Shown here: positions 36,838 through 44,138 of the stretch, one piece after another
Position numbering within the stretch: the stretch's first letter is position 1
How the letters are laid out: each line of letters begins with the position of its first letter
From: Neisseriaceae bacterium ESL0693
Lineage (GTDB): Bacteria; Pseudomonadota; Gammaproteobacteria; Burkholderiales; Neisseriaceae
Assembly: GCA_029433475.1 (NCBI GenBank)
Contig: JAQTIE010000007.1
Span: 124,001 to 188,000, forward strand
Direction: 5' to 3'
DNA length: 64,000 nt
Program-made: the position numbers and the translations under genes
Notes under the pieces: generated by a model
Databases searched by the model: none
What the model saw: only the letters and a program-made list of their open reading frames with translations
What the model was told of the DNA's origin: nothing

Positions 36838-37352
36838 CCGTGGTACACGCACCTCTTAAATGCATCATGCTGATTGCCTACTTGACTGGTCAGCGGGTAT
36901 CTGACAATTTGGAAATCACATTGGATGATATCCATGGTGGTGCCATCTGGTTTGCACAAAACAAAACAGACACCCGTTTGCGGGTTGAATTGCGTGCTGA
37001 GCTGGCCTCGCTGATTACTAAAATTACCTAGAAACGTGGTTCAGCAAAGCACCGCTTTTTATTTACCAATGCCAAAGGTCAACCACTTAGCTATAACGCT
37101 TTGCGTTATGGTATGGATAAGGCCAGACGTCTGGCGGGTATCGAAAAAGATCAGATTCAGTTTCGTGATCTTCATGCCAAATCGGGTACGGACAAAGAAG
37201 AAGCCATGAGATTAGAAGCGGTACGTCAATTATTGGGACATAAATCAACATCCATGACCATGCATTATGTGCGCCACCTTAAAGGAAAATTGGTTGCACC
37301 AACCGCTGAAAAATTTCTCTCAAAAATAACAAAATGTAGATCAGAGGGATAA
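36820..37352 (+). pseudogene. Phage tyrosine integrase, C-terminal part with stop codon
   Basis: The catalytic half of a P2-type tyrosine recombinase: 'IAYLTGQRVSDNLEITLDDI' (first Arg of the box), then an in-frame TAG at 37029-37031. It continues with 'LSYNALRYGMDKARRLAG', 'FRDLHAKSGTDKEEA' and 'LLGHKSTSMTMHYVR' with the nucleophile Tyr. In the family the middle motif is usually DLRAK; here the Arg is His. The N-terminal arm-binding domain is absent. A copy of its last 60 or so bases recurs at 38324, before the second tRNA fragment. Confidence 0.8.
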
Positions 37353-37399
37353 ATGTAGATCAGGCAGAACAAAGCCAAAAAATTTTACACAATAAAAAA

Positions 37400-37422
37400 C
37401 GCTAGTAAAACAAATACTAGCG
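37400..37422 (+). terminator. Hairpin after the broken integrase
   Basis: An 8 bp stem CGCTAGTA/TACTAGCG (37400-37407, 37415-37422) with an AAACAAA loop. The same structure, longer, is at 38411-38439. Confidence 0.6.
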
Positions 37423-37432
37423 GTTTGATTTC

Positions 37433-37479
37433 TGGTAGATCGTCAGGGGATCGAACTCTGGACAAATGGATTAAGAGTC
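37433..37479 (-). other. tRNA-Lys(CTT) 3' fragment, attachment-site remnant 1
   Basis: 47 nt matching the 3' half of tRNA-Lys(CTT), from the anticodon loop (ACTCTTAATC) through a mutated T-arm (AGTTCGATC) to CCA. Substitutions in the T-arm and acceptor show it is no longer selected. Such fragments mark the distal end of an element integrated in a tRNA gene. The intact tRNA-Lys should lie to the right of this window. Confidence 0.8.
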
Positions 37480-37640
37480 TCGGTAAAAAATACATTAAAT
37501 CAGACATATATTATAAAAAATGATTTACACAATTGATATAATTTAGGGATTCAACCTATTAAGTCCAAACAAATAATATTTGAGCAGGAAAATACAACCT
37601 GTTTATTTTTAATATATTTAATTTGATCTTTCCAAATAAA

Positions 37641-37659
37641 GTAAATATAATATATTTAC
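37641..37659. promoter_or_regulatory. Operator-like palindrome upstream of brnT
   Basis: A perfect 19 bp palindrome, GTAAATATA-A-TATATTTAC, 16 bp before the brnT start. BrnA is known to repress its own operon, so this is a good candidate for its site. It overlaps an AT-rich -10-like sequence. Confidence 0.6.
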
Positions 37660-37674
37660 ACGAAAGAAGATGCC

Positions 37675-37959
37675 ATGATAGATGGTTTTGAATGGAATCA
37701 AGATAAAGCTACACGCAATATCAAAAAACATGGTGTTTCTTTTGAGGAAGCAGTAACAGTTTTTTGGGATGAACAAGCTTTATTAATCAATGATACCGAG
37801 CATTCAGATGATGAAAATCGTTTTGTATTGCTGGGTATCAGTGAGAAGTTACGAACTCTAGTTGTTATTCATTGCGAACGAGGTGAAAGTATCCGTATTA
37901 TTTCTGCTCGTCTGGCAACAAAAACTGAACGCAAACAATATGAAGGACAACAATCATGA
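37675..37959 (+). CDS. brnT: BrnT family toxin
   Basis: A 94-residue ribonuclease toxin of the BrnT (RelE-fold) family. The opening 'FEWNQDKATRNIKKHGVSFE' is the BrnT hallmark, as are 'DENRFVLLGIS' and the C-terminal 'IRIISARLATKTERKQYE'. BrnT cleaves RNA and halts growth until BrnA binds it. Its stop overlaps the antitoxin start by 4 bp. It is intact although both flanking integrase copies are ruined, so the pair probably maintains this junction. Confidence 0.93.
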   Translation: MIDGFEWNQDKATRNIKKHGVSFEEAVTVFWDEQALLINDTEHSDDENRFVLLGISEKLRTLVVIHCERGESIRIISARLATKTERKQYEGQQS

Positions 37960-38168
37960 AAAAAGAATATGATTTCAGCAATGCTAAGAAAAATCCTTAT
38001 GCTAAACAACTGAAGAAAACCATTACCATCCGAATAGATGATGACAGTATTAATTATTTCAAACAATTATCAGAAGAAACTGGCCTTCCCTATCAGTCAT
38101 TAATTAACTTGTTCCTTAAAGATTGCGCTAAAAATAAACGTAAGCCAAATATTCAATGGCAAGAATAA
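37956..38168 (+). CDS. brnA: BrnA family antitoxin
   Basis: A 70-residue antitoxin: an N-terminal toxin-binding part and a C-terminal ribbon-helix-helix ('KTITIRIDDDSINYFKQLSE', then 'TGLPYQSLINLFLKDC'). It neutralises BrnT and represses the promoter. ATGA overlap with brnT gives translational coupling. A good terminator follows at 38186. Confidence 0.92.
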   Translation: MKKEYDFSNAKKNPYAKQLKKTITIRIDDDSINYFKQLSEETGLPYQSLINLFLKDCAKNKRKPNIQWQE

Positions 38169-38185
38169 TGGTTTAACCCATCAAT

Positions 38186-38211
38186 AGCCAGCTTTTATAG
38201 CTGGCTTTTTC
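38186..38211 (+). terminator. Terminator of brnTA
   Basis: An 8 bp stem AGCCAGCT/AGCTGGCT (38186-38193, 38199-38206) with a TTTAT loop, followed by TTTT. Confidence 0.85.
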
Positions 38212-38410
38212 ATATTATAGGTATTTTATTCTATGCTATTAGCTATTTGATTTCTTTACTTTGACTGATATGCATAAATAGGCATAAAAATGAATAACCA
38301 TGCATAAATTTGTTGACAAATATTTGGTTGCACCAACCGCTGAAAAATTTCCCTCAAAAATAACAAAATGTAGATCAAACTAAACAAAGACAAAAAATTA
38401 ACCCAACAAA

Positions 38411-38439
38411 AAACGCTAGTAAATCAATTACTAGCGTTT
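38411..38439. terminator. Hairpin before attachment remnant 2
   Basis: A 12 bp stem AAACGCTAGTAA/TTACTAGCGTTT (38411-38422, 38428-38439), A-rich on the left and T-rich on the right, so it can act in both directions. Confidence 0.7.
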
Positions 38440-38446
38440 GAATTTC

Positions 38447-38495
38447 TGGTGGGTCGTCAGGGGATCGAACCCTGGACAAATGGATTAAGAGTCCG
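38447..38495 (-). other. tRNA-Lys(CTT) 3' fragment, attachment-site remnant 2
   Basis: 49 nt with the exact T-arm CCAGG-GTTCGATC-CCCTG and acceptor ACGACCCACCA of a tRNA-Lys(CTT), starting in the anticodon stem. The 5' half is absent. This is probably the left attachment site of the conjugative element that follows. Confidence 0.85.
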
Positions 38496-38617
38496 GAATA
38501 AAAACCATAAACCATTGATTTTAATAAATGTGATGCTTGCACACTTCATCATATACAACATTATATCAGGTTGTTGTTGACACAAATTTGTCACAAAAGA
38601 AAAAGAACGATTATTTA

Positions 38618-38639
38618 ATGGTTGGTTAAATCCAACCAT
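38618..38639. promoter_or_regulatory. Perfect inverted repeat at the left edge of the element
   Basis: ATGGTTGG/CCAACCAT (38618-38625, 38632-38639) with a 6-base loop. It lies 60 bp before the first gene, near a TGACA-N6-TGTCA palindrome at 38578-38593. Both may be operator sites. Confidence 0.35.
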
Positions 38640-38699
38640 ACAGGCTATTGGAAGAGTAGATGGTATGGCAATGGGCGCTTTGCTAAGGAAGGAAATATC

Positions 38700-39143
38700 A
38701 TGTTGGTTATTGGATTAACAATTTCTATCTGGGGACTATTAATGTTTATCTATTGTTTTGCACAACAGAGCACATTAGATGTTGTATTCCGCATTTTCAA
38801 AATAGTCGGTCTTGTATCAATGATGCTTGGCTTATTTTTATTAATGTCTAGAAATTTTCTTATTGATACTTTTTCAACAATTAATAGTTTAGATCACAAA
38901 ATAAAAACTGATGGAATACTGTTTTCAGAAATAATAACAATAGGATTTGTTACATTTTGGGCAACTGGCGCTTCCCTTCCGTTATATACATTTGAAAAAT
39001 ATGAAAAATACAGCACAGTTTTTGATAAAAATAAATTTCTATTTTATATAAAACAATATGGTTTGAATATTACTATATTTTTGTTTCTCAATGGACTTGC
39101 AATAACAGGCGCTATGAGTATTGCAAACTTTCAAAGACAATAG
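38700..39143 (+). CDS. Membrane protein of unknown function
   Basis: A 147-residue hydrophobic protein with four predicted membrane segments (about 2-20, 32-50, 79-100, 118-140). ATG 38700 follows a strong AAGGAAGGA site; an earlier in-frame start would begin in a hairpin. It is the first gene inside the element and precedes the VirB cluster. No family is recognised. Immunity, exclusion or mating-pair roles are possible but unsupported. Confidence 0.65.
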   Translation: MLVIGLTISIWGLLMFIYCFAQQSTLDVVFRIFKIVGLVSMMLGLFLLMSRNFLIDTFSTINSLDHKIKTDGILFSEIITIGFVTFWATGASLPLYTFEKYEKYSTVFDKNKFLFYIKQYGLNITIFLFLNGLAITGAMSIANFQRQ

Positions 39144-39160
39144 TTTAAGTCCTGCGTTCC

Positions 39161-39189
39161 AACCCGCTACCAGAAAGCGGGTTTAATTT
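39161..39189 (+). terminator. Intergenic hairpin before tail-anchored gene 1
   Basis: An 8 bp stem AACCCGCT/AGCGGGTT (39161-39168, 39176-39183) followed by TAATTTTTATT. Confidence 0.7.
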
Positions 39190-39204
39190 TTATTAGGAGC
39201 AATT

Positions 39205-39483
39205 ATGGGATATCAATTACCAAACGATGACACATGTTATCAAACAATGCAAGATGCTGAAAATGCATTCTTAGTCAAACTACCAACAATGACAGATGTT
39301 CACGGCAATACAATTGCATTCAGTCGGAAAAATCATCTTGAATTTAATAACACTCAAATGCACTTACAACTACAAACCTGTGAAACAAACACGGCAGATC
39401 TATATAGCCGAGCATTAACAGACTTGGGTTTGTTAAGCCTATCAATAATGGTTCTGATTATGTGGTTCCAGATCAAGAAATAA
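39205..39483 (+). CDS. Small tail-anchored protein, paralogue 1
   Basis: A 92-residue protein with a polar N-terminal part containing two cysteines ('MGYQLPNDDTCYQTMQDAE', 'LQLQTCE') and one C-terminal membrane segment (about 70-89). It is clearly related to the next gene: both begin MGY-LP-D-TC-QT, share 'LEFNN' and a Q-rich LQLQ-C motif. RBS is AGGAGC. Function unknown; the place just before virB1 suggests a helper of the secretion system. Confidence 0.7.
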   Translation: MGYQLPNDDTCYQTMQDAENAFLVKLPTMTDVHGNTIAFSRKNHLEFNNTQMHLQLQTCETNTADLYSRALTDLGLLSLSIMVLIMWFQIKK

Positions 39484-39507
39484 TAAATTATTTATCAAGG
39501 AGTAAAA

Positions 39508-39804
39508 ATGGGATATAAGTTACCACATGATGTAACTTGCCATCAGACAAAAGCAAATGCTGAACAAGCATTCATTGCAAGCTTTCCAACTATGATCGAT
39601 CAAAATGGTTACGTACAATCATTAACTCGTTCAGATAATCATCTTGAATTCAATAATCAACAAATTACACTTCAATTGCAAAGTTGCGATTATGAACAAG
39701 CGCAAATAAATAACTTAGTTCATAAATCTGAGTTTATAAGTGCTATAGGAATGACATTCTTATTCTTAGCAGCTCTTTTTTGGTTATTAAACAAAATAAT
39801 ATAA
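39508..39804 (+). CDS. Small tail-anchored protein, paralogue 2
   Basis: A 98-residue tandem duplicate of the gene before it, 24 bp downstream. It keeps the cysteines ('HDVTCHQTKANAEQAF', 'LQLQSCD'), the LEFNN motif and the C-terminal membrane segment (about 73-95). The sequence has diverged to about one-third identity by eye, so the two copies may have different partners. RBS is AAGGAG. Confidence 0.7.
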   Translation: MGYKLPHDVTCHQTKANAEQAFIASFPTMIDQNGYVQSLTRSDNHLEFNNQQITLQLQSCDYEQAQINNLVHKSEFISAIGMTFLFLAALFWLLNKII

Positions 39805-39830
39805 CGCAAAAATCACTACGGTATCTGACG

Positions 39831-40604
39831 ATGATCAAACTTAAATTTTGCTTCATAATAATGCTGATTTTTCCATCATTTTGTATCAGCTCTGGTTTAC
39901 AAAAAGTAGTTTACCAACCCACTGTCAGTGATACTGTTCAGCGGGTTTCTTTTAATAACCTCGCACAAACCTGTGCTCCATCGGTTCATCACAACACCTT
40001 GCAGGCTATTGCAAGAGTAGAAAGTGGTTTTAATCCATACGCTATCGGTGTGGTGAAAGGAAGTCTTAAACAGCAACCTCGCTCATATGCTGAGGCAGTA
40101 GCAACAGCAAAAGCACTACACGCACAAGGTAAGAATTTCAGTATGGGTCTGGTACAGATTAATAAAAAGAACCTGGCTGCGTACGGATTAAATTATGAGA
40201 CTGTTTTTGACACATGTAGGAATTTGGCTACAGGTGCCAAAATTCTAACTAACTGTTTTACACGAGCAGGAGGAGGACGCATGACGCAATCGGCACTGCA
40301 AAAGGCGTTAAGCTGCTACTACAGTGGAAACTTTAAATTTGGCTTTAAACAGGACTTTCAAGGACAACCATCTTATGTTCAGAAAGTTGTTAACTCTGCA
40401 AGTATGAATTCAGAAAAAACAACAATAAAGGTTCCTGCTATTGATTCTAGTATCGTAATCACACCTCCTCAAAAATTAATTAAGGTTTCTTCTGGCATGG
40501 CCTCTCTACTTAAACGTCAGAGTTCTGAAAATCCAATACCTGCTCAGATTCAGGCTAAACCCATTCAACAACATCAAAGCTGGGATATTTTTCAGGAATT
40601 CTAA
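39831..40604 (+). CDS. virB1: VirB1-like lytic transglycosylase
   Basis: A peptidoglycan-cleaving enzyme that opens the wall for secretion-system assembly. The 257 residues have a signal peptide (about 1-20), the SLT domain with catalytic Glu in 'LQAIARVESGFNPYAIGV', then 'SMGLVQINKKNLAAYGL' and 'ALSCYYSGNFKFG'. A C-terminal Pro/Gln-rich tail of about 60 residues resembles VirB1* of Agrobacterium. I start at ATG 39831, after the previous stop. Two tandem terminators follow before virB2. Confidence 0.9.
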   Translation: MIKLKFCFIIMLIFPSFCISSGLQKVVYQPTVSDTVQRVSFNNLAQTCAPSVHHNTLQAIARVESGFNPYAIGVVKGSLKQQPRSYAEAVATAKALHAQGKNFSMGLVQINKKNLAAYGLNYETVFDTCRNLATGAKILTNCFTRAGGGRMTQSALQKALSCYYSGNFKFGFKQDFQGQPSYVQKVVNSASMNSEKTTIKVPAIDSSIVITPPQKLIKVSSGMASLLKRQSSENPIPAQIQAKPIQQHQSWDIFQEF

Positions 40605-40634
40605 CCATTAATTTTCATCTCTCTAATCTCAAAT

Positions 40635-40685
40635 ACCGGCTTGTGCCGGTTTTTTTGTACCTGCCGCCTTCGGGCGGCTTTTTTT
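40635..40685 (+). terminator. Tandem terminators between virB1 and virB2
   Basis: Two hairpins in a row: ACCGGC-TTGT-GCCGGT (40635-40650) with T6, and GCCGCC-TTCG-GGCGGC (40663-40678) with T7. The second has an ultra-stable TTCG loop. Confidence 0.92.
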
Positions 40686-40715
40686 GCGTTTGTATTTTAT
40701 AAAAGGAATATATAT

Positions 40716-41057
40716 ATGAAACATAAAAGTATCAAAAAGCCTTCACTATTTATACGATTAGCCCAACCGGACAATGCTCTAGTTCTGGCCACTTTATTTT
40801 TACCAGTTTTAGCTTTTGCAGCGAGTGGTGGTGGCTTTACCCAAGTTACTAACACCGTAGTACAAGTCCGCGGATGGATTTATGCCCTTGTAGGAGTATT
40901 AGCCGGTGGCTATTTCGTTTGGAATTGTTTTCTAGGGTGGCAAGGTAATAAGCCCTGGAGTGACATTCTTATACTTGGTTTGTGGATTGCTGCTGCTGGC
41001 GCTGGGATTGCAATTGGCGAATGGGTTTTCAAATCCGGTGGAAGTGTAAGTTTATAG
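40716..41057 (+). CDS. virB2: VirB2-like major pilin
   Basis: The pilus subunit of the conjugation system, 113 residues. A long N-terminal leader ends near 'LPVLAFAASGGG', followed by two hydrophobic segments (about 60-78 and 85-104), the standard VirB2 pilin plan. ATG 40716 follows AAAAGGAA; the frame extends upstream only through the terminator DNA. virB3 starts 12 bp after the stop. Confidence 0.88.
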   Translation: MKHKSIKKPSLFIRLAQPDNALVLATLFLPVLAFAASGGGFTQVTNTVVQVRGWIYALVGVLAGGYFVWNCFLGWQGNKPWSDILILGLWIAAAGAGIAIGEWVFKSGGSVSL

Positions 41058-41069
41058 GATATTTAATAT

Positions 41070-41489
41070 ATGACAGAAAATATTCATACAAAACAGCTCA
41101 CTTTTAATGGGCTGGCAAGACAAGCAATGGTTCTGGGGATTCCAATTCCCGCTCTTGCTATCTGCGGTATGGGTGGCTTACTGTCAGCTTTGATCACAAT
41201 GCCGTTTCTTCACGGTTCGGCATTGTTTTTTCTGCTGATGCCTTTACCACCATTAGCATTTATACGCTCAATTTGTATGAACGATGATCAAGCATTACGC
41301 ATTGTTCTAGCCGAATGCAAATGGTTTATCCGACGACGTAATGTACGTTTATTTAACCATACAAATACCATACTTTCGACAAAATATGGAAGACAATTAA
41401 ATGATTATCAGCGATTTATTGAAATCAGTACTCAAAAATCAGACTTCGGCACCAGATTTCATGCCGAAGATTTGCCAACACGTTACTAG
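41070..41489 (+). CDS. virB3: VirB3-like inner-membrane protein
   Basis: A 139-residue protein with two adjacent membrane segments ('VLGIPIPALAICGMGGLLSA' and 'GSALFFLLMPLPPLAFIRSI') and a cytoplasmic C-terminal half. VirB3 sits with VirB4 in the inner-membrane complex. Its last 89 bases overlap the virB4 start in another frame, a large overlap, so the downstream virB4 start (41461) remains possible. Confidence 0.88.
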   Translation: MTENIHTKQLTFNGLARQAMVLGIPIPALAICGMGGLLSALITMPFLHGSALFFLLMPLPPLAFIRSICMNDDQALRIVLAECKWFIRRRNVRLFNHTNTILSTKYGRQLNDYQRFIEISTQKSDFGTRFHAEDLPTRY

Positions 41490-43827
41490 CCATTTGGTTT
41501 GGTACAAAGATGGTTATCTGGCTTTTGTAATCCGGCTGGAAGGATTACCTTTTGACGGTGTTGATGACAAACATTTGTATCAGCATTTTGTCAGTCTGCG
41601 CAATCTTTTTGCAGCCAGTGGCAAAACCCTTGGTGACCGGCTTGCCTTGTGGTGTACGCTGCAACGGCGCAAGATTGATTTTAATCGTCATTATGAATTT
41701 GAAAACCAATTCTGCCGTGATTTTACAACTCGTTATTTACAACGTTTTGAGAAAGAGGATTATTTTGAAAATATTTTCCATCTAACTGTAGTGATCAAGA
41801 CCAGTGATATTGATACCGGTATCAAAGAAGCTCAGGATTTAACAAATATGATGCTGCATAGCCTCCAGCCATATGAACCAACTTTGTTAACTGCCTACAA
41901 AAACCCACAAGGAGTTTTGTTTTCTGAAGTATATGAATTCTTCGGTAGCCTGGTAAACAGCACTCAGCAACAAATACCTCTTTCAAACACTGATGCATTC
42001 CAGACCATTTCTGATGCCAGTATACATTTTGGTACTGATGTTTGTGAAATCAGGCCGGGAACCAGCAAACGTAAATATGCAATTATGTATGATCTGAAAG
42101 ATTTCGGGTTATCACAACCTAAAATATTGACAAGCATTTTAACGCTACCATTCGAGTTCACACTCACTCAAAGTCTGATCTATATTAATTCGCACAAGAT
42201 GCAGTCTAATATCCGTAAGCAATTAAATAATCTGGAATCAGCTAATGATCAGGCGGTAGAACAGCATGATGAACTGTACACTGCTCAAGGTAAACTAGTT
42301 GCTGGGGAACTGATGTTTGGCGATTACCATGCCGCTCTGATAGTTTTTGGCCATACAGCAAAAGAAGCTGCCAACAATGGTGCCCATGCCCATTCAGCGT
42401 TTCTAAATGCAGGTGGATACACATTTAATAAAGCGGGCTTATCTGCTCCGGCAACTTACTTCAGTCAATTGCCTGGCAGCAAAGAACGACCGCGATCTTT
42501 CCCCAAAACTACCACAAATCTTGCAACAACATTTGGTTTACACAATTATAGCCACGGCAAGAAACAAGGTAATCCACTCGGCGATGGTTCAGCGATTATG
42601 CCGTTACAGACCATTTCCAAAACTATCTATGATTTTAATTTTCATTTCACTGCTGAAAATGAAGACAATATCGGCGAAAAGGTGGCTGGTCATACGTTGA
42701 TTCTCGGTGCTACCGGTGTAGGTAAAACCACAACACAAACCGCAATGATGACTTTTACTGAACGTTTTCGTCCGGCAATGTTCATCATGGATTTAGACCG
42801 CGGTATGAAAATATTTGTACGGGCGGTCGGCGGCAGTTATTTCAGTCTTGAATCAGGTAAACCGTCAGGGCTGAATCCGTTTCAGTTACCGGACATACCA
42901 AGTAACCGCGAATTTCTGTACACATTAGTTGGTCTGTGTGGTGCTGATGAAAATGGTAAGCTGACAGCACAGGACGAACAACATATCAAGGTAGCAGTTG
43001 ATACTGTAATGAATCTTGATTTTGAACAGCGCAATTTCAGTCATCTGCTGCAAAGCATACCTATCATTCATGATGGCCCGAATTCGCTGCGTATCAGATT
43101 AAGTAAATGGTGTCGGAGTGAAGACGGACGTTACGCATGGTGTCTGGATAATCCGGAAAATCTATTTAATCCGGAAGATTTCTTCAGGGTTGGAATTGAT
43201 CTGACCGACATTCTGAAGGACAACTATCCTCCTACAGCACCTGTTCTGGCATACATGTTTCATCTGCGCCAGATAATGATGCAAAGAATCGCGCAGCAGA
43301 ATGGTATTCTGGCTACCGTCATTGAAGAGTTTTGGTATGCCGCACGTTTTCCTGTTTTGCAGGAAATCATGCTGAAGATGCTGAAAACTGACCGGAAGCT
43401 CGGTGGCTGGCTAATACTGGTTTCACAATCACCAGAAGATGCGATTAACTGCCCTATCTTTGCAGCGATTATCCAGCAGACACCAACAAAAGTGTTTTTA
43501 CCCAATCCCGATGCCGAGTTTGAGAACAGCTATGAACGCTGCGGTATTACACGGAAAGAATACGATGAGCTAATGACCTGTGGCAAGGAAAGCCGGACAT
43601 TTCTGATTAAGCAATCCAAACATTCAGCGTTTGCAAAACTGGATTTATATGGTTTTGCTGATCTGATGCCGTTCCTTTCAGGCTCAGCAGATACGGTTGA
43701 ATTGTTGCACCAAATCATTGCTGAATACGGGGACAAACCAGAACACTGGTACCAGCCATTCTGCGATGCGATTAAACAACGTAATTCGGAAATGAAAAAG
43801 AAAACACTGAATAGGCGCAATAATTAA
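41401..43827 (+). CDS. virB4: VirB4-like ATPase
   Basis: The large AAA+ ATPase needed for pilus biogenesis and transfer, at the inner-membrane/cytoplasm face. The 808 residues comprise a CagE/TrbE/VirB N-terminal domain and an ATPase domain. Walker A is 'LGATGVGKTTTQ' (about 434-445), Walker B 'MFIMDLDRG', with 'VIEEFWYAARFP' further on. The start at 41401 has GGAAGA at a good spacing. It is followed by a terminator and the immunity-type RNA region. Confidence 0.95.
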   Translation: MIISDLLKSVLKNQTSAPDFMPKICQHVTSHLVWYKDGYLAFVIRLEGLPFDGVDDKHLYQHFVSLRNLFAASGKTLGDRLALWCTLQRRKIDFNRHYEFENQFCRDFTTRYLQRFEKEDYFENIFHLTVVIKTSDIDTGIKEAQDLTNMMLHSLQPYEPTLLTAYKNPQGVLFSEVYEFFGSLVNSTQQQIPLSNTDAFQTISDASIHFGTDVCEIRPGTSKRKYAIMYDLKDFGLSQPKILTSILTLPFEFTLTQSLIYINSHKMQSNIRKQLNNLESANDQAVEQHDELYTAQGKLVAGELMFGDYHAALIVFGHTAKEAANNGAHAHSAFLNAGGYTFNKAGLSAPATYFSQLPGSKERPRSFPKTTTNLATTFGLHNYSHGKKQGNPLGDGSAIMPLQTISKTIYDFNFHFTAENEDNIGEKVAGHTLILGATGVGKTTTQTAMMTFTERFRPAMFIMDLDRGMKIFVRAVGGSYFSLESGKPSGLNPFQLPDIPSNREFLYTLVGLCGADENGKLTAQDEQHIKVAVDTVMNLDFEQRNFSHLLQSIPIIHDGPNSLRIRLSKWCRSEDGRYAWCLDNPENLFNPEDFFRVGIDLTDILKDNYPPTAPVLAYMFHLRQIMMQRIAQQNGILATVIEEFWYAARFPVLQEIMLKMLKTDRKLGGWLILVSQSPEDAINCPIFAAIIQQTPTKVFLPNPDAEFENSYERCGITRKEYDELMTCGKESRTFLIKQSKHSAFAKLDLYGFADLMPFLSGSADTVELLHQIIAEYGDKPEHWYQPFCDAIKQRNSEMKKKTLNRRNN

Positions 43828-43853
43828 TTTGTACTCAAGTATTTATTAACCCG

Positions 43854-43883
43854 AAAGCCACTTTTAATTAAGTGGCTTTTTAT
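43854..43883 (+). terminator. Terminator after virB4
   Basis: A 10 bp stem AAAGCCACTT/AAGTGGCTTT (43854-43863, 43870-43879) with a TTAATT loop and trailing T's. Confidence 0.88.
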
Positions 43884-43906
43884 TGCTTAGTCAAAAGGAG
43901 TTTGTT

Positions 43907-44095
43907 ATGATACAGATACAGCTTTCAATCAAGCTGTCGGGTGTGAGAACCTGATTTTTACCAGGCATTAAATGCCGCGTATGCGGTTTATTTTTTGCAT
44001 TGCTTCTAATGAGCGAGGCGTACAGGCAACCGCAAGGTTGGCTGTTTTCTGGTAAGGCAGTTTCTCACCCTGTGCGTCCTTGCTCACCACCGTGA
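43907..44095 (+). pseudogene. Icd/Ash-like short frame, interrupted by TGA
   Basis: ATG 43907 with AAAAGGAG reads 'MIQIQLSIKLSGVRT' and stops at TGA 43952-43954. The same frame then continues open for 46 codons ('FLPGIKCRVCGLFFALLL', 'QPQGWLFSGKAVSHP') to 44095. The second part has the look of the Icd/Ash proteins encoded beside phage P1/P4 antirepressors. Either the first 15 codons act as a leader peptide, or the gene is broken, or the frame merely reflects RNA structure constraints. Confidence 0.5.
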
Positions 44096-44135
44096 GAAAG
44101 TGGTTAGTAAGGTTTAAAACTTACCAGGAGTAAAT
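43936..44135 (+). ncRNA. c4/CI-like immunity RNA in the antirepressor leader
   Basis: Segment B (44049-44070, CTGGTAAGGCAG then TTTCTCACCC) can pair with segment A upstream (43939-43965, GGGTGTGAGAAC then TTACCAG). It can also pair with segment C downstream (GTGAGAAA at 44092-44099 and CTTACCAG at 44120-44127). Segment C overlaps the AGGAG ribosome site of the BRO gene. Inner hairpins include CAACC-GCA-AGGTTG near 44026. This A-B-C layout is that of the P4 CI and P1/P7 c4 RNAs, which block expression of the following gene. Confidence 0.65.
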
Positions 44136-44138
44136 GCA

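Larger units (their letters stand above)
33430..37352. mobile_element. Decayed P2-like prophage
   Basis: A 3.9 kb remnant recognisable by late-control protein D fragments, an S24-type repressor on the minus strand, a frameshifted small gene, an Ogr-type zinc finger and a broken tyrosine integrase whose end abuts a tRNA-Lys 3' fragment. No capsid, terminase or replication gene is left. One intact membrane-protein gene persists inside. Confidence 0.75.
37290..37480. repeat. Direct repeat copy 1: integrase tail, terminator, tRNA-Lys fragment
   Basis: About 190 bp recurring, diverged, at 38324-38495. Both copies contain the integrase C-terminal codons (LVAPTAEKF), the shared GTAGATCA stretch, a CGCTAGTA hairpin and the 3' half of tRNA-Lys. 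They bracket the BrnTA genes. Confidence 0.85.
38324..38495. repeat. Direct repeat copy 2: integrase tail, terminator, tRNA-Lys fragment
   Basis: Second copy of the repeat at 37290-37480, with the integrase tail (LVAPTAEKF then PSKITKC), a longer terminator and a better preserved tRNA-Lys fragment. It is closer to the presumed original sequence than copy 1. Confidence 0.85.

Noticed and set aside
37433-37479. A functional tRNA-Lys gene
   Set aside because: Only the 3' half is present and the T-arm is mutated. The copy at 38447 is also only a 3' half. Both are attachment remnants.
41964-43820. Several minus-strand frames of 60-96 codons within virB4
   Set aside because: They are mirror frames of the long, well-conserved VirB4 coding region.
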